Assembly (NCBI GenBank): GCA_007115705.1
Contig: QXEO01000243.1
Coordinates: 1,474,239-1,538,238 of the forward strand
From: Dactylis glomerata
Lineage: Eukaryota; Streptophyta; Magnoliopsida; Poales; Poaceae
Reading direction: 5' to 3'
Length of the DNA: 64,000 bases
The notes beneath the pieces are model-generated. The model was given only the letters and a program-made list of their open reading frames with translations. It was not told the DNA's origin and did not search any database. The translations under genes were made by a program, and so were the position numbers. Positions 11,093 through 21,662 of this stretch are shown here, piece by piece (the stretch's first letter is position 1; each line of letters opens with the position of its first letter).

Positions 11093-11865
11093 ACAAGATT
11101 TTGCTATTTTTCCATGAACTAAGTTGGTACTGCTACATTTGCTGCTACATTCATTTAGATTGAACTTATCTACCAAAAAACTTTTTGCTTCAACTCGTTT
11201 CAAGTAACCTTACCAGTAGTTGGAGAATTTTTATTGGTTTGAATGGATTTCTACTTGGTGGGATCAAGATGCAGGTTCATGTTGGAGCAAAACTGTCTAG
11301 ATTTCTTCATGGGGCTTTTTTTTGTTTCTTACAACACAACTACTTTGATTTGTGGCCAATCGAGGTGGGAGTGATGGTGACAGTTAGGGGAGCATATGAG
11401 ATGTTACCTTGTGTTTTTTCCTTTAGGGGAGAGAAACTCTTTTTTGTTCTTCCTACCATAGAAGTGGGGAGATCTGGATCAGCGAACTAGAGGTGGAAGA
11501 AGAGCCTCGTGGTGAACAAGCCTGCGATGAGAGGAGAACGAGAGAGATAGAGAGGGCATGGGGGTTTTTATGCGTTGATGTGTTTTCGATCACTTTTAAC
11601 CTTATCATAGCACAACCACCATCGGCATGTCTGTCGCTTTTTACTTCCTCGTCATTTTGTGCACAACTTTTTTGACTAGATCCGCACCTTTGTTCATCCC
11701 GAATGCCGGGTCAGGGCAAATGAGCACCCGGGTGCCGGTTTGGGCAAACTAGCACCGGATGATGGCTAGCCGCGTCCTGACTTTGCTGTTGCGCATTGTT
11801 GACTTTGAGCCGGAGCATCCGTTTGGTGGCTGATGGTTATGCCTGCTATGTTTCCTATAGTTTCA

Positions 11866-13436
11866 GGTGTGTCTTCGTTTATATCTTCTAGGTCATCTAG
11901 TTGTAGTTATTGTTGACAATGTTGCTTGGCTTTTTTAGCCTTCTCATGTTTCCGCTGCCGCCAAGGAGAATCGATTGAGGATGTGTCTTCTAGGCAGGCC
12001 GCATTTGTTTGGTGATTGGCATATGGGGCGAAGGGGATTGATGTCGTTGGATTTTTCTTTGGTTACTCCTCACACCCTTGTGTTCCTCTTGTGGGATGAT
12101 TTTGGAATTAATTTCATTTTAGAACGAGTTATTAATCCCTCTACTGCATAGTGGATTTGGGGATTTCAAATTTCCCATGTGACTTCTGAACTCATCCCTC
12201 TCTTGCACCTTTGGTGATTTTCGTGGCAAATGAAAAGGTGGGTCGAAGAGGTTTTGACTGAAGTGCAGAAAGATGATTTTGACATGTGATCTTCCCATGA
12301 AGCTAGGTTACCTGCAGGCCATTTAGCTGTGTTGTTACATGAGTCGGTCTCGAAAAAGTTATTTTTATTTTCGTTAATTAGGTTGCCTCTTGTTGAATGA
12401 TGCAATGGACATTTTTTTCCCAGAATTTCTATATTATGTTATATATGCACTTTGAAAGGGTAAAAATATACAATTACCCATTTGTGATGCTTAGTAGTTA
12501 GTATTGTGTCATTTGTCAAACAGTCGCAGGTGACATCCATGTATCACAGAGGTAAAGATCTTTTTCCTTTGCAATTGTGAATAACTGGTATGCATGTCTA
12601 TACTTGAACTACATGTTATTATTTGTGTGAGTATTAATCACATAGAGAGCTACCTAAAGTCGAGAGTCCTTATAAATCCATGTAATGTACTTTATTGTTT
12701 TGCCCAATTTCATTCAAGAGATCTTTTCCCCCTGAGGGTGCTTAGGAGGCTATAAGCGATAATTATATATGATAGATCTATTACATGACATGTTAAGGAC
12801 ATGGAAATGAAAGTGACATGCGTGCGTACCATACACACAGTTCAACATATATATGTACATTGACTTCATTATCGCCCATGCAGATTTCTGAAATAGGCAG
12901 TATATTTCTATTGGAACCGGAAATGTATTTCTGAGAGTGGTCATATGCACAAAATATTGTTCTTAATTATCTAACAAAAATTAATTATTTGTAACTCTTG
13001 TTTTTTTGGGATGCAGAGATGGAAAACAATGTTTTGTAGGGACGTTGGATGAGACTTACTACAGTCTTCTCTCTGCACGGATGCACACATGCCAAAGAAA
13101 TCAATTATGTTTACAGTTTTCAGGCACAAACAAATTCAAATTAATACTTCAAGTTAATCAACCTTCGGGGTTGTATCCAACCTCCAAAAAGAAGGCCCTT
13201 TTGACATTGCAATTAAGCATCTATCAGAAAAAATATACTAAAAAACAAACGCTTGATACATCCGAAGCTTATTTGCTTAGCACCAGATATTCGAGCAGTA
13301 TGTTACCTACTGTATTTGTTTAGCACCAGATACTCGAGAAGTTTGTGAACGTCACAGCTAAGCGTGCATTTGGTTAGTATAGATGTAGATATACATGTCT
13401 TCAGCAGGGATAAACTGAGAAATAGCCTCCAGATGA
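11866..13436. other. Intergenic sequence, no supported gene
   Basis: Contains only short open readings (longest about 105 codons at 13006-13323) with no recognisable domain or codon bias. The sequence becomes AT-rich from 12400. It separates the tandem array from the gene island. Confidence 0.5.
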
Positions 13437-13823
13437 TCAAGCACCATGTTCATCGAAGACCTTGGCGCTGGGCTTATCGACGACTTCGGCATAGTACTGC
13501 TGGAGGATCTTGGCGTGGGCGGCTACCATCCTCTCCCTCGCCGCGTCGCAGCTGATCATAATCCCACGCAAATCGATGGAACCGGTGTACCCCTCGTGGA
13601 AGTCCATGTTCAAGGGGCGGATGGGTTTCTGCTCCAGACGTATGAGCGCGTCGATGTACTCCTGGCCACACGTGGCCATCGTCACCTTCGTTGCCTGGTC
13701 GCCGTCCTCCACTTTCTGGCACTTGGATGCCGCCTCGCCGCCAGAAGGACGGCGGGAGGAGCGAGTGGCCATCCCCTTCCTCTCCGTCGCCACCGCGTGC
13801 TGCTGCTTCTTCACGACCTCCAT
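13437..13823 (-). CDS. Uncharacterised 128-aa protein, probable single-exon gene
   Basis: The chosen start is the ATG at 13823 (MEVVKKQQH). Upstream the minus strand carries TTAGGGTTTGCAG followed by a GA-rich leader, typical of a plant 5' UTR. An in-frame ATG at 13943 would add 40 residues and lies before that leader, so it is less likely. The protein has a basic/Ser-rich N-terminal third (RSSRRPSGGEAASKCQK), then a compact part with YIDALIRLEQKPIRPLNMDF and EGYTGSIDLRG, and a helical Ala-rich end (AHAKILQQYYAEVV). The coding part is GC-rich, unlike the flanking repeats. I do not recognise a family and assign no function. Expression data or a homologous grass locus would decide whether it is a live gene. 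Confidence 0.6.
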   Translation of the reverse strand: MEVVKKQQHAVATERKGMATRSSRRPSGGEAASKCQKVEDGDQATKVTMATCGQEYIDALIRLEQKPIRPLNMDFHEGYTGSIDLRGIMISCDAARERMVAAHAKILQQYYAEVVDKPSAKVFDEHGA

Positions 13824-14094
13824 CGCGTCGCCGGGGGTCGACTTTTTCTCTCGCTCGCTGCAAACCCTAATCGCGGTCTTAGATCTGGAAGTGAGGCGAA
13901 CTGGCGAAGAAGACCCAACGGAGACGGAGGGCTGTATATACACCTGACCGAACCCTAGGCCGTCTCGGGCCGGACTCGGACAGAACGTCGCCTCAACCGC
14001 CTATCATACAACCTCATCGTATTTCGTTGGGCCTGATCACCCCCGGGATTTAATTCCCCGGTCACGTCCTCTGCTCGACATGTGTTCTATTTTT

Positions 14095-14331
14095 TACTCC
14101 CTCCTAGTATTTTCAAATTAAACCTTATAAAGTTTGACCAATTATATGTCAAAAAATATCAATATCTATAATATCAAATGCACATAATATGAAAATATAT
14201 TTCATGATGTTTCTAAAAGTATTGGTTTGAGGTTATAAGTATCAAAAAAAAATTAAAAGAGTTGGTCAAACTTTCCAAAGTTTAACTTTATTTAAAAACT
14301 ACAGGCATCCTATTTTGGAATAGAAGGATTA
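14095..14331. mobile_element. Diverged Stowaway-type MITE
   Basis: TA-flanked, beginning CTCCCTCCTAGTATTTT and ending in an imperfect inverted copy (AAAATAGGATGCC / GGAATAGAAGGAT). Internal halves are roughly inverted (AAAGTTTGACCAA versus TTGGTCAAACTTT). It lies about 270 bp upstream of the 13437-13823 gene. Confidence 0.7.
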
Positions 14332-15289
14332 ACAAATTCTTACTTCCCTGCAGCAAAAAATTCCGTTTTTATAAAAAAAACCTGCTTTTGCTAGAGATAA
14401 AGAGGAAACAGCTCACCACGAGCGAAAATTAAGGACCAATAATAGGGGTAAGTTTGGGGGAAAAAATGTTGTCTCCGGAGTCTACTTAATCGTCGAGCAA
14501 AGAAATTTACGCCTTGTTGACGGGGAGGGAGGGAGTAACAAAAAACGGTTCGGTAAAAACAAAAAGGAAGGACCTTCCGACATGGATCTCGTCAGAGATC
14601 TCACCGAAGACTTCGTAGCAACAAAATTAAAATTCTACTGACGTAGCAAACCGCAAAAACGATCGTGGCAAAACAATTTCTTCCTACAATGCAAATGTAG
14701 CAAAAAAAAATAGTACAACAAATAGTGTTTGGATTATCATTTAAGACCGATTGCGGCGCGTTGGAAGGAACGGAGCCTAGCACTACACCTTACACCCCAG
14801 TCCATTGGACCATTACAATCAAGACGACCAGAACTGGTTGTCTCATGGTCCACTTGGTTGCACGCTCTTTTGATTTTTCTAATTCTGAAATCTTGCAGAT
14901 GGTTTATCAGCCGTTTGATATCAGAAACTAGTCCTGTTTGGTGATTTGTCCTTCTGACAGCTTGATATTTTCGTCACCAGTGAGGCACAATCAGTCTCCA
15001 AAATAACACATGTATCTATTTGACCTCTAAAAAACACCTGGATCTACTGAGATCAGAGCATGATTCAGTCTTTAGTAGCATGCAATCGCCTCGGCCATCT
15101 CAGCACTCCCGGACAATTTGAAGTTACATTCCGAGCCAACGAAGTAGCCTGGCCTCTGTAGCTTCTTATCACAGCTCCCCAAGAAGCCTAACAAAGCCCT
15201 ATCACTAGTATATTGCTGCAAAAGTGTCGGCTGATTTCCTGAACAATTTTATGTGTCCTCAACTCTTTGGCCTTATTAAAGAAGGGATG
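14332..15289. other. Intergenic spacer, nothing recognised
   Basis: Sequence between two MITEs with only short open readings (up to 71 codons) and no domain, RNA gene or terminal repeat that I can see. Confidence 0.5.
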
Positions 15290-15336
15290 TACTCCCTCCG
15301 TTTCAAAACATCTTATATTTATAAACGGAGGGAGTA
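15290..15336. mobile_element. Minimal Stowaway remnant: two TIRs forming a 47-bp palindrome
   Basis: TACTCCCTCCG ... CGGAGGGAGTA with only about 25 bp between the arms, including TTTCAAAACATCTTATATTT. These are classic Stowaway ends with almost the entire interior deleted. It sits about 220 bp beyond the 3' end of the 15555-16624 gene. Confidence 0.88.
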
Positions 15337-15554
15337 TGATACAGATGTTAAGGGTAATTTTCTTACAGAAACTCCTTGAGATCAATGATTCAATTCAAGC
15401 AAACCAATCATTCACCTGCGATGAGGGTGCGTCGGTTGGTTCAGTCATACATGTTGATCGATTATCACAATTTAAGATGTGAACATAGTCACATACATAT
15501 ACAGACATACATCAAATATGGTAAGGAGAGATAATAAGAATGGATGTATCTGTC

Positions 15555-16624
15555 TCAGAGCATAATTCTGAACCATGACCCGAGGAACGGGAAGACGGCG
15601 ACGAGCAGGCGCATGAACAGCGGCGACTGGCTGTACCTTGCAGCTGCTCTGCTTCTCCTCCCCCTTGTCGCTGTTTCCTGTTGCGGCCTCCTCCTCCTCT
15701 TCACTGATCTCGACGCACCACCAGCAGCAGTGGCAGTATCGGCTGCCTGCGACGATCCTGCACTTCGCCTGCTGCTGTTGCGGTACTGGTAGTCGCCGGC
15801 GTCGGGCTCGTCCCATCCTCCAAAACCAGTACTTCTGCCGCCCTCACTTGTATTGTTGCTGCTGCTGGCACTGGCGGTACCATCTGAATCCGCCGTTGGT
15901 TCTGAATCTTCAGACTTGACACCTTTCGCCCATGGCTGCTGCTGCTGGTTCCTGCTACTCCTGCTATCTTTATACTTGGCCGAGGAGTAGGCGTTGCTGT
16001 ATTCTTCTTCCTGTTCGGATTCCTCCCACCCGCTGCTTCTGTAATCGGAATAATAATCGTCATCGTACTCCTCCTGGTTACGGCGGCCCCAGAACGATGT
16101 GTTGGAGAAGGCGCGGATGGCGAAGGAGACGGCGGACTGTGCGAGCGGGATGGCCATGGCCATGAGGAACGCCTGCGGCCCCGTGGCCACCAGCATGGAC
16201 ACCAGGATCACCGGGAGCACGTACCCGTACGCCCTCAACGCCTGCGCCATCATTCAGTTGTGTGATTCTCCACACACACACTCTAGCTAGAGCTGGAGAA
16301 AGCAGGTAGGTGTAGGTAGATGCAGGTAGTTACCTTGGTGAACCATGGCTCGTCGAACGCCTGGCCCCAGGTCGCAGAACCGCCAAACGAGGAGCCCTCC
16401 TCGTCCTCCTCGAATTCATCGTCGTCGTCGTCGAACTGGGCCTCGTCGGACCACCACCTCCGGCTCCTGGTGGACTGCTCGGCGTTGGAGGAGAAGCGCC
16501 TGCTGCTTCTGCTCCTTGCGCTGTTGTTGAGGAGGGAGTAGCTGAACAAGTCGGGGGGTTTGGCTGCCGCCGTTACTCCGACGACGAATCCGCCCAGCCG
16601 CGGCAACATCGACGGCGGCGGCAT
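15555..16624 (-). CDS. Acidic Ser/Gln-rich membrane-type protein, 325 aa, two exons
   Basis: Exon 1 is 16334-16624 (97 codons), starting at the ATG in MPPPSMLPRLGGFV. The donor is AAG|GTAACT and the acceptor GGCGCAG|GCG; exon 2 is 15555-16241 (228 codons plus stop). The intron is 92 bp and phase 0. The N-terminus is Ser/Arg-rich and poor in acidic residues for about 60 residues, which fits a plastid or mitochondrial targeting peptide (inference). Then come an Asp/Glu run (FDDDDDEFEEDEEG), one or two hydrophobic segments (GYVLPVILVSMLVATGPQAF, then LMAMAIPLAQSAVSF) at about residues 101-137, a long low-complexity Ser/Tyr/Gln/Asp region, a basic patch (SVKRRRRP), and a second hydrophobic end (LFMRLLVAVFPFLGSWF). 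I do not recognise the family. Both hydrophobic parts suggest membrane attachment with a disordered loop between them. Confidence 0.8.
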
Positions 16625-17287
16625 TTCATCTCGACTTATTACTGACCTCGCGAGCGGTGGCACGGGATTTAGCCACGACAACAAGACACAGGGTAGGGAG
16701 GAAGTGGATAACCCTCTCACGCTCACTCTTTTTTTTTCCTTGCAGTGCATCTGTTCAGTTGTTGGCATTATTAGGTGGTGATGTGGTGTCAACTGTCGGA
16801 AGACAGATAAACAGAATAACAGATACACATATGCTTAATTTTTGCCTCACTCTCTTTGTTCGAGAGCTTAATCACATTGCTAATCTGATTGTGCCACATG
16901 CTGCATTTTGCCCACTACTCATGACACTTATTAGGGACAGAGGTTGCAATAATAAAACACACATGAGAAATTCTTTTAGTCGTCTCATTTATCAGTCAGA
17001 AGGCAAACATAGCATATGTACACTTATTAAACTTAATTTCACAGCCAACATCTGAGTCAACTTGATCAACTGATTTGCTAACTCCACCATTGCTTCGCAT
17101 CTGCAAGCTAGCTTAAGCTCCCTCCCCTAACTAACACTAGCTAGCTTCAGATCTCGATCTCTTCTTAATGCTTGCTAATTCCTAGTGATTCTTGCCATTT
17201 TCTGCATGCCTTGCCTTCTCTCTCAAATGAATCCTCTGAAACGTGCATGCTCCTGCTGCTGCCGGCCTCCTCCATCTTAGATCTTAC
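16625..17287. other. Intergenic region, likely promoter of the 325-aa gene
   Basis: Separates the start of the 15555-16624 gene from the end of the next minus-strand gene. It should hold the promoter of the former. I see no clear TATA box at a standard distance and no transposon ends. Confidence 0.4.
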
Positions 17288-18060
17288 TTACAGCTCTAAA
17301 ACCACGACTGCAAATTAATACCAAGGACACATCATTAGTTACACCACTTTGAAGGATTAGAGTGGAAGATTAGTAAATTAATTATCCATCCAAAGATGTT
17401 ACATATAGATAGGTAGAGGTACTCACAGTCTGAATCCGTGGTGATCCACTGCGCCATCCGGCACGCCTCCGACGATGAGCTCTTCTGGCTCACCGATGAC
17501 AGCCTCGACATGTAGTTCCTTGACGGGGTATGCTCCGTCATTTTTGCTGGCGCTGACGCGAACGACAGCGGCGAGTACAGCACCGACGACGCCGACGAGC
17601 AGCTGCCCGCCTCCCACTTGAAGCTCAGCTTGCCGGAGCTCGCCTCGTCGGACTTTGTTGCAGCACCATCCCTTCCTTGAAAGCTCAGAACCTGCTGGCA
17701 AAAAATCAATCCATTTCCTTGTAAGAACTAAGAAATTTTCTGTCTGGATCAACACAACTTTTCAAAAGAAGATGTACTTGTTAACTGAAGAAACAGTTGG
17801 TAATCTCATCAAATATGTTATGCCAAATAACTAAGTAGTACATAATATACCTTCCACTTCTTGCCACTGACGCTGGTGCTGAGAGGCCTGGCCTGGGCAG
17901 CCCACTTCAGGAGCTCCTTCACCCGAGCAACCGCCTTCTTGCCATCAAGCCTGTGCACAATCTTTTTCACCGCACCGTCGACGATGCCGTTCTCGCTGAA
18001 GATGGGCAGCACTTTGCAACCCACGACAACAGCGCCCACAGGATCAGCAATGTGCCCCAT
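17288..18060 (-). CDS. Plant-specific 164-aa protein ending in FVVLEL, three exons
   Basis: Exon 1 is 17851-18060 (MGHIADPVGAVVVG ..., 70 codons), donor AAG|GTATAT. Exon 2 is 17427-17691 (acceptor CAGCAG|GTTCTG, donor T|GTGAGT). Exon 3 is a 20-nt micro-exon, 17288-17307 (acceptor TTTGCAG|TCGTGG), encoding the end of FVVLEL and TAA. Exon lengths 210, 265 and 20 keep the frame exactly. The N-terminal part is a compact Val/Lys-rich domain (AVKKIVHRLDGKKAVARV); the rest is Ser-rich, closing WITTDSD-FVVLEL. From memory this C-terminal signature recurs in a family of small uncharacterised plant proteins; no search was possible. No function is assigned. Confidence 0.82.
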
Positions 18061-18163
18061 CCTTCTTCTCAGGCTAAGATGATGTTGCCTGATGGCTGAA
18101 GCCTAAAGCCTGAAGCTATAGCTCGTAGGTACAACTACAAATAGCTTACTCCCACATATGCAT

Positions 18164-18180
18164 GGCCTTTATATATAGGG
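18164..18180 (-). promoter_or_regulatory. TATA box of the 164-aa gene
   Basis: The minus strand reads CCCTATATATAAAGGCC about 105-120 bp upstream of the ATG at 18060, a strong TATA box at a normal distance allowing for a short 5' UTR. Confidence 0.75.
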
Positions 18181-19657
18181 ATTCACTACACACTATGTGA
18201 CAAAATAGGTCGTCAGGGCAGGGCAGATATCGACGGTCAAGATCAGACATACGAAATTAATCAACGCTCGGGATCAAAACGGGCCATTTCCCACCACAGA
18301 TCTCTCACTAGTCACTACCAAGCAGAATTGGATCTTGGTCGTTGATTTCCAAATCAGAGGGTCTGCTGAGATGCATATTTTACTGCCAACCGCAACCTAT
18401 CCAGATCAACTCTGATAACAGATACAATAAATTAACCCGCGGAGCCAATGGGAAGCACCTAGCTAAGCTGGAATTAGCAGTAGTTAACATCACATGTGGA
18501 GATAGAATAATATCACAATGCATGTTCTGGCCACAACCAAGTACAGGAATCCTTATTAGGTACATGCGGTTGGGGTCAAAGTACAAAGTTGAACGCCACT
18601 GACCAGATCAGCATTTAGATCTATTCAAGCCAACTTGCTTACTTGTTTTAGTGGTAGGATTAGATCTTAGCTGTGTCATCACACAGGAAGTGGTATTGAT
18701 TATTGCTCTAAAGAGCGGCAAAGACATATGAGATGAGAAAGATTAAGCAGGCAAATGACAGGGGCATGCATGATTAGCTTGGAAGTGTGTTCTCTGCATT
18801 GCATGCTTAGGTTGGCCATGTGAAGATGCATGCAAACAGCCCCCCTGGGCTGCTGCATGTTCCATGTTGGTGTTGTATACTGACATACTGTAGTGTAGGG
18901 GATGGCTGGGAATTTTTATTGTTATACTTCTGCAACTCTTGTCTCACTAACTAAATGATGTGGAGGCTACAAGGAATAATATTGTACTTACCATGCACAA
19001 TGTGTAGCTAGATAGATGAAACGGCATGAAACCAAATCCAAATGAACCTGAAAAAAATAAACATAAAAGGGTAAAGATAGTGATGCAACAATAACCACGG
19101 GCTGATCTTTCCTGGGAGGCTAAAAGTAGATGTTTCTTGTATAGACAGAGCACAGCTAATAATTACATTCTGTTCTACTGACCAGAAAGTAATGCTTTAG
19201 AGATTTCCGTTGAAGAGCAATGGTCTTAGCAAAAGCTGCAAACAAATCCACCCTGTGTTTTCGCACAGGAACATGGTGCCCCGTGCCAGCTGAAGATGTT
19301 TGTCCCATTGGTGTTCTCGGGCAGGGAAAATGGCTTTCTGCTGGAAGTGGCTATAATTGCAGGGTAACCAATACAGAGACACTTGTCCCCACATGGGCAG
19401 CATGATACCAACAAACTAATAAGAGCTTATTTTCCTGATAAACGACCAGATCTTCTCTGGTTCTCAAAAAGAAAAGAAAAATATTAAGACACGACTGATG
19501 TGGACCGAAAAGACTACATTCTGCGGACGACATTCCTGGACATCTAGTTATGGTCACAACGTGTTGTGTAATTCAGATGTCATAATAATGTGGTCATGAT
19601 ATGTTTCCTGCTGGTGAAGTGGACATGTCTTGCCGCTACTCTCTGATGTTTTGCCCC
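18181..19657. other. Intergenic region, nothing recognised
   Basis: No reading longer than about 86 codons, no transposon termini and no RNA gene visible. Several CATGCATG-type motifs occur at about 18760-18840. The part nearest 18181 probably belongs to the promoter of the 17288-18060 gene. Confidence 0.45.
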
Positions 19658-21243
19658 TTTGAACATTTGCTTTCTCTATTTCTTCTAAAGCAAAAGCACT
19701 AATAGCTTTCAAATGCAAAATATCCACCACCGAATTATGGTACACGATCCACGTCCCGCACCGTCTTGCCTTGTTGGTTCACCGTATGTTTTCCATCTTG
19801 CGTCTACTTTTGTTTTGAGCGCAGAACTGCTGATTAGGATTCTCCACTTCCCGTCTCAGTGTTGAAGAGCTGTTCTGAATCTTCTAACTGCAAACAGTTT
19901 TTTGTTTACAAATTGAGATTGCTAACCATCCTACCCCACATGGTCAAAACAGATTTAGTTGCATATGCAATGGCATGGACACCATCCGTTTTGTTTGATT
20001 CCATTGAGTAATAGCAAGTCAGCAAGAGTTAACTGGCTGATTCTATGCTATACTAATGAGTGCAAGCATACTAATTAGGGAACCAAGAGGAGCCTAGCGA
20101 TTGCATTAGCAAAAAGCTTACAGGCACAAAATGGAAAATGAAGGAAAATTGTAAGAATTTTCTTTTTATTTCTTAATCATAACATATGCCGTATTTGGAG
20201 TTGAATAGGCAGAGTGCATTTTGAAGTATAAGTATGATTTGTTCCAAGAATAAAAATGACTATTGATGTGGATTAAGTGAATACTGCACCGTGCTCCTTA
20301 ATGGATTGTAGACTCAGAAATGATTATACATAACTCACCTAAATGGATTCTATATCATATAAATATTCTGTCGCATCGCGACTTAGTTATCAAGAGAAAG
20401 TGTTGTTCTGATGAATTAGATGATACAGTATTATATAGTTCCATGATGTGGGTCTAGGCTCTAAAGAAGCTAAGCAACATTAACCTAGTAATGAATAGTG
20501 TATTTGTAATTTTCACAGAAACAATGGAAATAAAAACTAACCTTTGAACATTTGCTCTCTCTATTTCTTCTAGAGCACTAATAGCTTGCAAATGCAAAGT
20601 ATCCACCACCGAATTATGGGTACAATCCACGTGCCGCACCACCTTGCCTTGTTGGTTCTCTGTATGTTTTCCATCTTGTGTCTACTTCTGTTTTGAGCGC
20701 AGATCTGCTGATTAGGATTCTCCACTTCTTTCTGGACATACCAGCATATAGCCGTCTCATTGTTGAAGAGCTGTTCTGAATCTTCTAACTCCAAACAGTT
20801 TTTTTTACAAATTGAGATTGCTAACCTTCCTACCCCACATGGTCGAAACAGATTTAGTTCCATATGCAATGACATGGACACCATTGAATAGACAGAATGT
20901 GTTTAGAAGTATAAGTATGATTTGTTCCAAAAACCATTGATGTGGACGAAGCGAATACTGCACTGTGCTCCTTAATGCACTGAATATGCCCCCCACAAAA
21001 GGTTGCTTACATGTAGACTCAGATATGATTATAAATAACTCCCCTAAATGGATTGTATATCATACCTATATTCTGTCGCATCGCGACTTAATTATCAAGA
21101 GGAAGTGTTGTTCCGATGAATTAGATGATACAGTATTATAAGCTCCATGATGCGGGTCTAAACTCTAAAGAAGCTAAGCAACATTAAACTAGTAATAGAT
21201 AGTGTATTTGTAATTTCCACAGAAACAAGGGAAATAGAAACTA
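19658..21243. repeat. Local direct duplication (about 885 bp and 701 bp)
   Basis: TTTGAACATTTGCT begins both copies (19658 and 20543). Both then share CCACCACCGAATTATGG, the ACTGCTGATTAGGATTCTCC-type segment, a fragment of the array unit found at 6959-11865, GAAGTATAAGTATGATTTG, and CTGTCGCATCGCGACTTA. Copy 2 is shorter because about 200 bp of the embedded array fragment is missing. The embedded fragment was therefore present before the duplication. No coding capacity seen. It lies between the 164-aa gene and the 3' end of the U-box gene. Confidence 0.85.
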
Positions 21244-21662
21244 AACTGCAGTAAGAGTTTTCTGAGAAGGAGCTTACTTTTGAATGAAGCCACCCAAAAG
21301 TACCTAGCTGACCAAGAAGAAAACAACTTGTGGTCTCCTTTCCGCTTCCTCTAATGTAAACTTTCCTGTTCTACAAGCAAAATGGGAGTGGGTTTAAATG
21401 CATGAGACCTGAAACGATAATAACCCGTAAATTAAACAACATACGGAAAGTATTTACTATTTCTTATCAAGAAGTACAGCTTGGTCCGTGTTACACAATA
21501 GTATACAAACAATTTATATGTTTACAGAAAATTCTTTGCAGACCTCCCTAGATACAAACAATCAAAAGCCAACACTATGCAGAAGCAATTTAGTATTTAC
21601 GTGTACAGTTGGATATAGCTAAGGCCACAACCTCAGATTTCAAAAACTCTATGGTGTCTGGT
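21244..21662. other. 3' flank / probable 3' UTR of the U-box gene
   Basis: AT-rich sequence directly downstream of the TGA of the minus-strand U-box/ARM gene, with no other gene signal. Part of it is probably its 3' UTR; I could not place the poly(A) site. Confidence 0.45.

Larger units (their letters stand above)
6959..11865. repeat. Tandem array of 1.1-1.2 kb units (3 full, 1 partial)
   Basis: The phrase CCTCCTACTAGTTTGA recurs (last base or two variable) at about 6959, 8164, 9297 and 10867, with the same order of landmarks in each unit: CAAGATTTTG, TTTTTATTGGTTTGAATG, CTACAACACAACTACTTTGA, a GA-rich run, GATGCCGGGTCGGGGCAAAT, and GGATCCAAGAGGAGCCC. Unit lengths are about 1205, 1133 and 1188 (after removing a solo LTR), then a truncated fourth copy ending near 11865. 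No unit has a conserved reading frame. Fragments of the same unit occur at about 19890-20190 and 20795-20885, so it is a dispersed element that also became tandem here. Family unknown. Confidence 0.85.

Noticed and set aside
13446..13958. Plus-strand readings of 145-170 codons over the 128-aa gene
   Set aside because: GC-rich shadow frames. The minus strand has the leader, the start context and a more natural composition.
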